Positions 1 through 6,057 of a stretch of DNA of 6,161 nt are shown here, piece after piece; positions within the stretch are counted from its first letter, which is position 1, and each line of letters opens with the position of its first letter. A program made the position numbers and the translations under genes. Under the pieces are notes generated by a model. That model saw nothing but the letters and a program-made list of their open reading frames with translations, made no database searches and was not told the DNA's origin. The DNA is from Gammaproteobacteria bacterium (GTDB lineage Bacteria > Pseudomonadota > Gammaproteobacteria > SZUA-229): contig DRLE01000023.1 of the NCBI GenBank assembly GCA_011051475.1, forward strand, positions 1-6,161, read 5' to 3'.

Positions 1-651
1 CACCAGGTAGTCGCTGAGGAGCTGCCCCGGTGTCACCGGCTGGCCGTCATGTCCGGGCCGACCTTTGCCCGTGAGGTTGCCGCCAATCTGCCAACGGCCA
101 TAACCGTGGCCTCGCCCTCTGAGGATTTTGGCCACCAGATCAGCGAGGACCTGCACAGCGGGCGGTTCCGGGTTTATTTAAGCCAGGATATGATCGGGGT
201 TGAACTGGGCGGTGCAGTCAAAAATGTGCTTGCCATCGCCGCCGGCGCTGCCGATGGCCTGGGCTTTGGCGCCAATACCCGCGCCGCCCTGATCACCCGC
301 GGACTGGCGGAGATGATGCGCCTGGGTGCGGCCATGGGCGCGCAGCGCGAAACCTTTATGGGCCTGGCCGGCATCGGCGATCTGATTCTTACCTGCACCG
401 ATGACCAGTCACGCAACCGCCGCACCGGCCTGCTGATGGCCAAAGGTAAAAATCTTGAGCAGGTGCGCGCCGAAATCGGCCAGGCTATCGAAGGCATCAA
501 TACCGCGCAGGAAGTGGTTTCGCTGGCCCGCCAGTACGACGTGGAAATGCCGATCAGTGAACAGGTTTACCGGGTGCTTTATGAAAATGTGCCTATCGAT
601 GAAGCGGTCAATGCCCTGCTCAGTCGCCAGTCTTCGCAGGAGAATCTGTAG
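1..651 (+). CDS. gpsA: Glycerol-3-phosphate dehydrogenase [NAD(P)+], 3' part (5' end outside window)
   Basis: GpsA reduces dihydroxyacetone phosphate to sn-glycerol 3-phosphate in the cytoplasm, supplying the backbone for phospholipid synthesis. The reading frame is open from base 1 (HQVVAEEL...), so the ATG at 49 is internal and not the start. 216 residues are visible of a family length near 330-340; most of the N-terminal Rossmann NAD(P)-binding domain is missing off the left edge. Visible family motifs are SGPTFAREVA (window residues 18-27), GVELGGAVKNVLAIAAG with the expected catalytic lysine at window residue 74 (bases 220-222), the substrate-binding GFGANTRAALITRGLAEM, AGIGDLILTCT, and the C-terminal EGINTAQEV. 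It ends with TAG at 649-651 and converges on trmL. No frameshift or missing key residue is seen in the visible part. Family assignment is very secure; lack of the N-terminus is due to the window edge. Confidence 0.96.
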   Translation, partial: HQVVAEELPRCHRLAVMSGPTFAREVAANLPTAITVASPSEDFGHQISEDLHSGRFRVYLSQDMIGVELGGAVKNVLAIAAGAADGLGFGANTRAALITRGLAEMMRLGAAMGAQRETFMGLAGIGDLILTCTDDQSRNRRTGLLMAKGKNLEQVRAEIGQAIEGINTAQEVVSLARQYDVEMPISEQVYRVLYENVPIDEAVNALLSRQSSQENL

Positions 652-676
652 GCGCACGGCGCTTCTGGCGGCCTTC

Positions 677-792
677 TTTTTAACCACAGAGGTCACAGAG
701 GTACACAGGGAAAACTTTTTTATGTTCGAGGCACGCCTTTGGCATGCCGAACAAAAAACTCTGTGAACCTTTGTGACCTCTGTGGTTAAAAA
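677..792. repeat. 116-bp imperfect palindrome between gpsA and trmL (dispersed-repeat-like; possible bidirectional terminator)
   Basis: The outer arms, 677-697 and 772-792, are perfect 21-bp reverse complements, beginning TTTTTAACCACAGAGG. Complementarity continues inward with mismatches and small gaps (AGGT/ACCT, CACAG/CTGTG, TTTTTT/AAAAAA, GTTCG/CGAAC). It closes on an inner stem, 730-737 with 741-748, around a 3-nt loop. The ACCACAGAGG-type sequence resembles extragenic repeats I recall from many environmental proteobacterial genomes; that is memory, not a search. The element lies 25 bp after the gpsA stop and 25 bp before the trmL stop, and has T-runs on the outer side of each strand. It could therefore end transcription of both convergent genes. 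The structure is directly visible; the MITE/REP label and terminator role are inference. Confidence 0.8.
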
Positions 793-817
793 TAAACAAT
801 CAATATCCCCAGGCACA

Positions 818-1285
818 CTATTCCAGCCCGGCAAATCCATTCTGCCTTAAAGCCTCATAGACCACGATGGCCACCGTATTTGACAGGTTCAGGCTGCGAC
901 TTTGCGCCAGCATGGGCAGGCGCAGGCGTTGCTCCGGGCGCAGCGTATCGAGAAATGCCGCCGGCAGGCCGCGGGTTTCGGGGCCAAACAGCAGATAATC
1001 ACCTTTCCGGAAAGTGGCCCGATGATAGGGCTCGCTGCCCCTGGTTGTCAGTGCATGGATCGTTGCATCTGCCGGAGCCTCCTCAAGCAGGGCCTGCAGA
1101 GAAGGCCAGGTTCTTGTTTCGGCCCACTCGTGGTAGTCCAGGCCGGCGCGGCGCAGCTGTTTGTCTTCCAGTTTGAAACCCAGGGGTTCGATCAGGTGCA
1201 GGGCGCAGCCGGTATTGGCGCACAGGCGGATAATATTGCCGGTGTTTGGCGGGATTTCCGGCTGGTGCAGAACAATATTGAACAT
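818..1285 (-). CDS. trmL: tRNA (cytidine/uridine-34 2'-O)-methyltransferase TrmL, SPOUT family
   Basis: TrmL uses S-adenosylmethionine to methylate the 2'-OH of the wobble nucleotide of certain leucine tRNAs. The 155-aa product is the usual length of this minimal SPOUT (SpoU-TrmD) enzyme, which acts as a dimer with a knotted C-terminal fold. Motif 1 is PPNTGNIIRLCANTG (residues 12-26), including the conserved Asn and Arg. Motif 2 is LLFGPETRGLP (98-108) and motif 3 is RSLNLSNTVAIVVYEALRQ (130-148); the last two form the SAM-binding knot. The start is fixed at the ATG complementary to 1283-1285: an in-frame stop lies four codons upstream and no other in-frame start intervenes. The ribosome binding site is weak. 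It is transcribed toward gpsA and divergently from the sigma-54 regulator operon. Known as yibK in older E. coli annotation. The enzyme family is secure; the substrate is from family knowledge. Confidence 0.95.
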   Translation of the reverse strand: MFNIVLHQPEIPPNTGNIIRLCANTGCALHLIEPLGFKLEDKQLRRAGLDYHEWAETRTWPSLQALLEEAPADATIHALTTRGSEPYHRATFRKGDYLLFGPETRGLPAAFLDTLRPEQRLRLPMLAQSRSLNLSNTVAIVVYEALRQNGFAGLE

Positions 1286-1313
1286 GCCGGCTATTTAAGC
1301 ATGGAAAAACAGT

Positions 1314-1390
1314 GAAGTGAAAAAGCCCGGAGTGTCGCAAAGGGCGCCGCAAAGGGTGAAAAAAGGACTGAATCACGGCTTTTTCTGTTC
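1314..1390. repeat. Imperfect inverted repeat with internal CGCAAAGGG direct repeats
   Basis: GAAAAAGCC at 1319-1327 is the exact reverse complement of GGCTTTTTC at 1377-1385; with two mismatches the arms extend outward to about 1314 and 1390. Inside, CGCAAAGGG occurs twice (1336-1344 and 1348-1356), 12 bp apart, followed by an A-rich stretch. The content resembles degenerate extragenic repeats of the CGCAAAG type. It lies just 5' of trmL and upstream of the regulator operon, so it may also carry activator sites; two adjacent half-sites would suit a dimeric sigma-54 activator. The repeats are visible; both roles are guesses. Confidence 0.5.
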
Positions 1391-1398
1391 TGAGTATA

Positions 1399-1414
1399 AA
1401 ACATGGCCATGTTT
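1399..1414. promoter_or_regulatory. 16-bp perfect palindrome, possible operator
   Basis: AAACATGGCCATGTTT reads the same on both strands over all 16 positions. It sits in the divergent trmL/regulator intergenic region, 63 bp upstream of the chosen regulator start. It overlaps the candidate sigma-54 promoter and a minus-strand TATACT hexamer (1393-1398) that could be the trmL -10, so a protein bound here could affect both directions. The binding protein is unknown. It may be a chance palindrome, though a perfect 16-mer is uncommon. Confidence 0.5.
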
Positions 1415-1419
1415 CTGCT
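1404..1419 (+). promoter_or_regulatory. Candidate sigma-54 (-24/-12) promoter for the regulator operon
   Basis: TGGCCATGTTTCTGCT matches the consensus TGGCAC-N5-TTGCW at 8 of 11 defined positions, including the near-invariant GG (1405-1406) and GC (1417-1418) with the required 10-bp gap. Transcription would start near 1430, about 46 bp before the regulator ATG at 1477. The first gene downstream encodes a sigma-54 activator, so autoregulation is plausible. Alternatively, the overlapping TGCTATATA (1416-1424) can be read as a sigma-70 extended -10, with no good -35. The sequence cannot decide between them. Confidence 0.45.
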
Positions 1420-1466
1420 ATATAAGGTGTAATAAGAATAACAATAAAAAGCATCCAGCGATTTAT

Positions 1467-1471
1467 GGGGA
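1467..1471 (+). promoter_or_regulatory. Ribosome binding site supporting the ATG at 1477
   Basis: GGGGA lies 5 nt before the ATG at 1477. The in-frame ATG at 1465 overlaps this purine run and has no Shine-Dalgarno-like sequence of its own (upstream is AGCGATTT), so the second ATG is the better start. Confidence 0.5.
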
Positions 1472-1476
1472 AATCG

Positions 1477-2904
1477 ATGCCAGACCAACAACAAGAAAAA
1501 AAGCAAAACAGCAAACCTGTCCGCCTGTTACTGGTGGATGATGATCCACTGATACTCGAAGGGCTCGGCTTCATGCTGCGCAAGCAGTTTGACATGATCA
1601 CCGCCGAAACCCGTCAGCAGGCCATGGAGCGCATCAACCAGGTCGATGAGTTGCCCAGCCTGGCGCTGATCGACCTGGGTCTGCCGCCCTACCCGCACAA
1701 ACCGGATGAGGGCTTTACCCTTATCCGTGAGCTGCTTTCCCTGCAGCCGAATATGAAGGTGCTGGTGCTGTCCGGGCAGGACAATGATGTGAATATCCAG
1801 CATGCCCTGACCATCGGCGCGGTGGACTTTATTGCCAAGCCGGCGGAACCCGATCTGCTGATCAACCGCCTGCAGCACCATCAGCGCATTTACGAAATTG
1901 ACCAGCAGCGTGATGCGCAAACCAGTGTTTCCATTATCGGCGACAGCATCGCCATGCAGGCGGTCAATAACCAGATAAAACAGTTTGCCGACTCCCCCTT
2001 TCCGGTGCTGATCGAGGGTGCCTCGGGTACCGGCAAGGAACTGGTCGCGCGCGCCCTGCATGAAAACAGCTCGCGCCGAAACGAACCCTACCTGGCCATT
2101 AACTGTGCCGCCATTGCGCCCGACCTGCTCGAGGCGCAGCTATTCGGGCACAGCAAGGGCGCCTTTACCGGTGCGGTACAGTCGCACAGCGGCTTTTTTA
2201 TGGAGGCGGGCAAGGGGACGCTGCTACTCGATGAAATCGGTGAGCTGCCGCTGCCTTTGCAGGGCAAGCTGCTACGCGTGCTGGAAAGCGGCGAGTTCTA
2301 CCGTATCGGTGAAACCCAGGGCCTGCATTCCGAGGCCAGGGTGCTGGCCGCGACCAACAAGAACCTGAGCGATGAGGTCAGGGCCGGGCATTTCCGCAAC
2401 GACCTGTATCATCGTATGGGTATTCTCAATATCAAGCTGCCGCCGCTGAATGTTCGCGGCGATGATGTCTTTCTGCTGCTGAACGCCTTTATGGAGACCT
2501 ACAGCGATACCGTCTCGCCCTTTGTGCTGGATGACGGTGCGCGCGAGCTCTGGCGACAGTATGATTATCCGGGCAATGTGCGCGAACTGCGCAATATCGT
2601 TATTCGCCTGGGCACGAAATATCCGGGCCAGAGCGTCAACCGTGAACAGCTGAGCGCTGAACTGGAAACCGAGTTGTCGGCCACGGCGCTGGCGGACACC
2701 GCGACCTCGGTCAGTGATGACATGATTCGTCAGAAAATCCAGCAGGGAGAGTTTGACCTCGATGCCCTGCTTGGAGAAATTGAAAGCCGCAGTATCCGCA
2801 TTGCCCTGGAAATGAACGACAGCAATGTCAGCAAGGCGGCCAAGGCTTTGAAAATCAATCGCACAACCCTGTACAGCCGGGTGCAGAAGCTGGGTAATCT
2901 CTGA
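1477..2904 (+). CDS. NtrC-family sigma-54-dependent response regulator (REC-AAA+-Fis HTH)
   Basis: A 475-aa phosphorylation-controlled transcription activator that remodels sigma-54 RNA polymerase using ATP. The N-terminal receiver domain (about residues 15-135) has the acidic cluster DDD (21-23), phosphoacceptor Asp66 in LALIDLGLP, Ser99 and Lys121. The central AAA+ domain (about 152-385) has Walker A GASGTGKE (181-188), the sigma-54-contacting GAFTGA loop (228-233), Walker B LLLDEIGELP (D252/E253) and RNDLYHR (307-313) with arginine-finger candidates. The C-terminus has a Fis-type helix-turn-helix (about 447-473, NVSKAAKALKINRTTLYSRVQ). All catalytic motifs are intact. The start at 1477 is preferred over 1465 (4 residues longer) on ribosome-site grounds. 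The first 14 residues are polar, rich in Gln and Lys. It opens the operon, 14 nt before the ATPase gene. No partner histidine kinase is in the window. Similar regulators occur in exosortase (PrsR-type) loci, but nothing else here indicates PEP-CTERM sorting. Target genes are inferred to include this operon. Confidence 0.92.
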   Translation: MPDQQQEKKQNSKPVRLLLVDDDPLILEGLGFMLRKQFDMITAETRQQAMERINQVDELPSLALIDLGLPPYPHKPDEGFTLIRELLSLQPNMKVLVLSGQDNDVNIQHALTIGAVDFIAKPAEPDLLINRLQHHQRIYEIDQQRDAQTSVSIIGDSIAMQAVNNQIKQFADSPFPVLIEGASGTGKELVARALHENSSRRNEPYLAINCAAIAPDLLEAQLFGHSKGAFTGAVQSHSGFFMEAGKGTLLLDEIGELPLPLQGKLLRVLESGEFYRIGETQGLHSEARVLAATNKNLSDEVRAGHFRNDLYHRMGILNIKLPPLNVRGDDVFLLLNAFMETYSDTVSPFVLDDGARELWRQYDYPGNVRELRNIVIRLGTKYPGQSVNREQLSAELETELSATALADTATSVSDDMIRQKIQQGEFDLDALLGEIESRSIRIALEMNDSNVSKAAKALKINRTTLYSRVQKLGNL

Positions 2905-2918
2905 CCGGGATAGCGTTG

Positions 2919-4274
2919 ATGTATCAGGAGCATTTTGGCCTCAAGCGTCCGCCGTTCAGAATTACACCGGACACCAGCCTGTTTTTTGAAGGCAGCCAGC
3001 GCGGCGCGGCGCTGGACGCGCTGGTGTATGCCATTAAAAGCGGTGAAGGCATTATCAAGGTGGTGGGTGAAGTTGGCAGCGGCAAGACCATGCTCTGTCG
3101 TATGCTGGAAGTGCGTCTGGCTGATGATATCGATGTGGTTTATATCGCCAATCCCAGTCTTTCGCCCGATAATATTCTGCATGTTATCGCGCATGAACTG
3201 CAGCTGGATGTCGACAATGACATGAGCAAGGTTGATGTCATGCAGAAAATCCAGGCACATTTACTGCAAAAGCACGCCGATAACCGCCAGGTCGTACTCT
3301 TTGTGGAAGAGGCGCAGAGCATGCCGATAGAAACGCTTGAAGAAATCCGTCTGCTCAGTAACCTGGAAACCGATGAAAACAAGCTGCTGCAGATGGTGCT
3401 GTTCGGCCAGCCGGAGCTGGACGAAAAACTGTCATCACCGAATATCCGGCAGCTGAAAGAGCGCATTACCCACAGCTTCCGCCTGACCCCTTTTCCGCCT
3501 GACGACACCCTGCAATACCTCAACTTCCGCCTGCGCGCCGTAGGTTACAAGGGCCCTGACCTGTTTAACCGTAAAACCGCGCGCGTTATCAAGAACTATT
3601 CCGATGGTCTGACCAGGCGCATCAATATTCTTGCCGACAAGGCCATGCTGGCCGCATTTTCCGAGGGCAGCCATACGGTTACCGCAAAACACGTCAAGTC
3701 TGCTGCCCGCGACAGCGAGTTCAATAAAATCGGCGGCAGCCATAAGGGAAAAATTGCCGCTGTTGCCCTGGTGCTGGTTGTGCTGGCGCTGGCCGGTGGC
3801 TATTACCTCGGTATGCAGAACGGCTCACAACCGGGAACGGGGCAGCCGGCTGCGCCGGCAGCATTGCCCGACCAGGGCAGCAGCAAGCCGACGGAGCCGG
3901 CACAGCAGGTGCCGGCGGCTGCAGAAGAAGTTTCGGATCTGCTTGGCGAGCGTCTGGAAAAAACCCGGCAATGGCTGGCGCAGGCTAATGACAGGCACTA
4001 CAGCATACAGTTATTTATGGCCCTGAAGCGTGATGCACGCAAAGTTGAGGCTTTTCTTGAAGATATGCCTGAAATGCTTGATTTTACAAAGATTTACATC
4101 TATGAAACAGTTATAAACGGGCGTCACTGGTACAGTGTTGTATATAACGATTTTGCCACGCAGAGTGAGGCGATTAAAACGCTGAACGAGCTGCCGGCGT
4201 CGCTCAGGGCCAGTGAACCCTATTTGCGGCGCATCAAGGCGCTGAAGAAAGAAATTATCCGTAACACCGGCTAA
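2919..4274 (+). CDS. ExeA/MshM-like AAA+ ATPase with transmembrane segment and C-terminal SPOR-like domain
   Basis: A 451-aa inner-membrane ATPase of the ExeA/GspA/MshM type, whose relatives help assemble outer-membrane secretins using ATP and peptidoglycan contact. The N-terminus MYQEHFGLKRPPFRITPD is the family hallmark. Walker A is GEVGSGKT (50-57), Walker B VVLFVEE (125-131), and a sensor-like LLQMVLFGQPEL follows (156-167). After the cytoplasmic AAA+ part (1-275) come one hydrophobic segment (279-298), a Pro/Ala/Gln-rich linker (about 302-336) and a C-terminal domain (359-440). This last contains HYSIQL, KIYIYE, GRHWYSVVY and LPASLRASEPYLR, resembling the SPOR peptidoglycan-binding domain of DamX rather than the PG_binding domain of classical ExeA. 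The ATG at 2919 is chosen over the TTG at 2916; GGGA at 2907-2910 lies 8 nt upstream. The secretin gene follows after 36 nt. DamX itself is an alternative name, but the secretin context favours an MshM role. The ATPase class is secure; the SPOR call is by eye. Confidence 0.88.
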   Translation: MYQEHFGLKRPPFRITPDTSLFFEGSQRGAALDALVYAIKSGEGIIKVVGEVGSGKTMLCRMLEVRLADDIDVVYIANPSLSPDNILHVIAHELQLDVDNDMSKVDVMQKIQAHLLQKHADNRQVVLFVEEAQSMPIETLEEIRLLSNLETDENKLLQMVLFGQPELDEKLSSPNIRQLKERITHSFRLTPFPPDDTLQYLNFRLRAVGYKGPDLFNRKTARVIKNYSDGLTRRINILADKAMLAAFSEGSHTVTAKHVKSAARDSEFNKIGGSHKGKIAAVALVLVVLALAGGYYLGMQNGSQPGTGQPAAPAALPDQGSSKPTEPAQQVPAAAEEVSDLLGERLEKTRQWLAQANDRHYSIQLFMALKRDARKVEAFLEDMPEMLDFTKIYIYETVINGRHWYSVVYNDFATQSEAIKTLNELPASLRASEPYLRRIKALKKEIIRNTG

Positions 4275-4301
4275 GCAGGGACAGGCCTCGACGTGTTCGA
4301 C

Positions 4302-4307
4302 AGGAAA
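4302..4307 (+). promoter_or_regulatory. Ribosome binding site deciding the secretin start at 4311
   Basis: AGGAAA ends 3 nt before the ATG at 4311 (AGGA to ATG spacing 5). An in-frame GTG at 4293 would add six residues (MFDRKA), but the ATG start gives a cleaner signal peptide with a short basic N-terminus. A weaker AGG at 4283-4285 could serve the GTG. Confidence 0.6.
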
Positions 4308-4310
4308 GCA

Positions 4311-6035
4311 ATGAAAACTATTAACAGTCAATTCCGTATTATCAGCACCAGCGCGATTATATTCAGCACGGCTTTTCTTTTTGCCTGTGGTGCGAGCAAC
4401 CCGCCGGTACCCTCTGAAGGACATATCAAGGCCGAGGCGGAAAAACCGAAAGCGAATATTCCACAACCGGTGACTCGCGCGCCCGCCCTGCCACGTCCCG
4501 GCAAGCGCAAGAAGCTGGAGACCTATACCGTGGTGGTGCATAACGTGCCGGTGCGCGAACTGCTGTTTTCCATGGCCAGGGACGCCGATCTCAATCTTGA
4601 TATCGACAGCGACATAAGCGGCAATATCACCATGAATGCTATCGACCAGACCCTGCCGCGTATTCTGGATCGTATCGAATCACAGACGAACATCGTTTAT
4701 ACCCTCGATGGCGACACGCTCAAGATCAGGGCCGACAGACCCTATCTGGAAACCTATAATGTGGGCTATCTGAACATGCAGCGTTCCAGCAAGGGTTCGG
4801 TCAGTGTTTCCACCGAGATCGGCGCCGCCGGAAGCGGTATCCGCAATAGTGGTAGCGGCGGTGGCAGTGGTGGCGGTAGCGGCGGTGCCGGCCGCACCAC
4901 AGGCAACAAGGCGCGCTCGGAAATCGAAAACGAGAGTATCAATGAATTCTGGTCCACGCTGACACAGAATATCGGCGGTATTCTTAATGAAGACGTGCAG
5001 AAGGTCGCCGGCAACAAGCGTCAGGCGACCAGCAACAATATCATCGTCAACCGCGAAAGCGGCATTATAGCGGTACGCGCCACGGCGAAGCAGCACCGGC
5101 AGATCAGGCAGTTTATCAAAAAGACCGTAGGCAAGGTGCAGCGACAGGTACTGATCGAGGCGACCATTGCCGAAGTGCGACTGAGTGATAAATACCAGGC
5201 CGGTATCGACTGGTCGCTGATCAGCGAAACCGCCACCGTTGGCGGACAGACGGTTCTGAAAAAAGGCGGCATTCAGGATGTTATCGGTGGCGCACTGGGG
5301 TCCACGCCGTTCTTCCAGCTGGCCACTACCGGCACGGTCAATGGCAACCCGCTTAATATTACCCTGAAGGCGCTGGAAACCTTTGGTGACGTCAAGGTGC
5401 TTTCCAGTCCCAAGGTCATGGCGCTGAACAATCAGACGGCGATATTAAAGGTAGTGGACAATGAGGTGTATTTCACCACCGATGTGGAAGTCAATGCCGG
5501 TTCGGTCAATCAGAATGCGGTAACCGTGGTCGATACCACGGTAAACACCATTCCCATCGGTATCGTTATGGCGGTAACGCCCTATGTTAACGAGGAGCAG
5601 CAGGTGCTGCTGAATGTGCGACCGACCATTTCGCGCATAATCCGTTACGTCAGTGACCCCAATCCGCTGCTGGCGGAAAATGACGTGGAAAGCCAGATCC
5701 CGGTTGTGCAGGTGCGCGAAATCGAAACCATGCTGAAAATCGATAACCGGGAAACCGCGGTTATCGGCGGCCTGATGCAGGACCAGATCAAGAAAGACAA
5801 TCGTGGCGTGCCCATACTTTCCAGTATTCCCCTGCTGGGCAGCCTGTTTTCTTACACCGAGGAAGAATACATCAAGTCCGAACTGGTTATCTTTATCCGT
5901 CCGGTCGTTATGGAAAACGCCAGCCTGAATGGCGATCTTGCAGAATACAAAAAATACCTGCTGGAAGATCTTGGCAGGCAAACGCAGAAAAAACTTTCCG
6001 CGGACAAAGCTTCCAAAGACGAAACCACCGATTAA
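4311..6035 (+). CDS. mshL: MSHA-type pilus secretin, MshL-like outer-membrane lipoprotein
   Basis: Secretins form multimeric gated channels in the outer membrane for type IV pili and type II secretion. The 574-aa product begins with a lipoprotein signal peptide: hydrophobic residues about 11-25, then lipobox LFAC with Cys26 as the lipidation site, followed by a Pro-rich spacer (30-66). A STN-type N0 domain lies at about 71-140 (TYTVVVHNVPVRELLFSMA, QTNIVYTLDGDTLKIR). A secretin N-domain follows at about 145-270, interrupted by a Gly/Ser-rich stretch (174-195). The secretin pore domain spans about 276-533, with VKVLSSPKVMALNNQTA (361-377) and the signature VPILSSIPLLGSLF (500-513), ending SELVIFIRP. 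A charged tail follows. The domain order and lipobox fit MshL; PilQ is less likely because no AMIN domains are seen. It lies 36 nt after the ATPase gene and 22 nt before the next gene, in one apparent operon. Secretin family very secure; the MSHA subtype is probable. Confidence 0.92.
   Translation: MKTINSQFRIISTSAIIFSTAFLFACGASNPPVPSEGHIKAEAEKPKANIPQPVTRAPALPRPGKRKKLETYTVVVHNVPVRELLFSMARDADLNLDIDSDISGNITMNAIDQTLPRILDRIESQTNIVYTLDGDTLKIRADRPYLETYNVGYLNMQRSSKGSVSVSTEIGAAGSGIRNSGSGGGSGGGSGGAGRTTGNKARSEIENESINEFWSTLTQNIGGILNEDVQKVAGNKRQATSNNIIVNRESGIIAVRATAKQHRQIRQFIKKTVGKVQRQVLIEATIAEVRLSDKYQAGIDWSLISETATVGGQTVLKKGGIQDVIGGALGSTPFFQLATTGTVNGNPLNITLKALETFGDVKVLSSPKVMALNNQTAILKVVDNEVYFTTDVEVNAGSVNQNAVTVVDTTVNTIPIGIVMAVTPYVNEEQQVLLNVRPTISRIIRYVSDPNPLLAENDVESQIPVVQVREIETMLKIDNRETAVIGGLMQDQIKKDNRGVPILSSIPLLGSLFSYTEEEYIKSELVIFIRPVVMENASLNGDLAEYKKYLLEDLGRQTQKKLSADKASKDETTD
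4851..4886 (+). repeat. Three tandem 12-bp units encoding Gly-Ser-Gly-Gly within the secretin gene
   Basis: Three in-frame 12-bp units each encode GSGG. Units 1 (4851-4862) and 3 (4875-4886) are identical, GGTAGCGGCGGT; unit 2 is synonymous with different codons (GGCAGTGGTGGC). They form the flexible loop at residues 181-192 of the secretin N-domain, where secretin families commonly carry Gly/Ser-rich insertions. The in-phase unit could expand or contract without shifting the frame. Confidence 0.75.
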
Positions 6036-6057
6036 CAGGGCATAGCAGGTAACGATT

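Noticed and set aside
652..676. Simple rho-independent terminator right after gpsA
   Set aside because: The only hairpin (GCGC-ACG-GCGC at 652-662) is very short and is not followed directly by a T-run; the large palindrome is the better candidate.
409..840. Minus-strand open frame spanning the end of gpsA and the palindrome
   Set aside because: Overlaps gpsA antisense and passes through a non-coding repeat; no protein family features.
902..1315. 137-codon plus-strand open frame across trmL
   Set aside because: trmL on the minus strand has all SPOUT motifs and the expected length; the plus-strand frame has none.
1528..2061. 177-codon minus-strand open frame opposite the response regulator
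   Set aside because: Antisense shadow of the conserved receiver and AAA+ regions, with no recognisable family.
1477..4274. Exosortase/PEP-CTERM (PrsR plus associated ATPase) locus
   Set aside because: A sigma-54 regulator and an ExeA-like ATPase occur there too, but no exosortase, polysaccharide gene or PEP-CTERM protein is present, and the MshL-like secretin points to a pilus/secretion locus.
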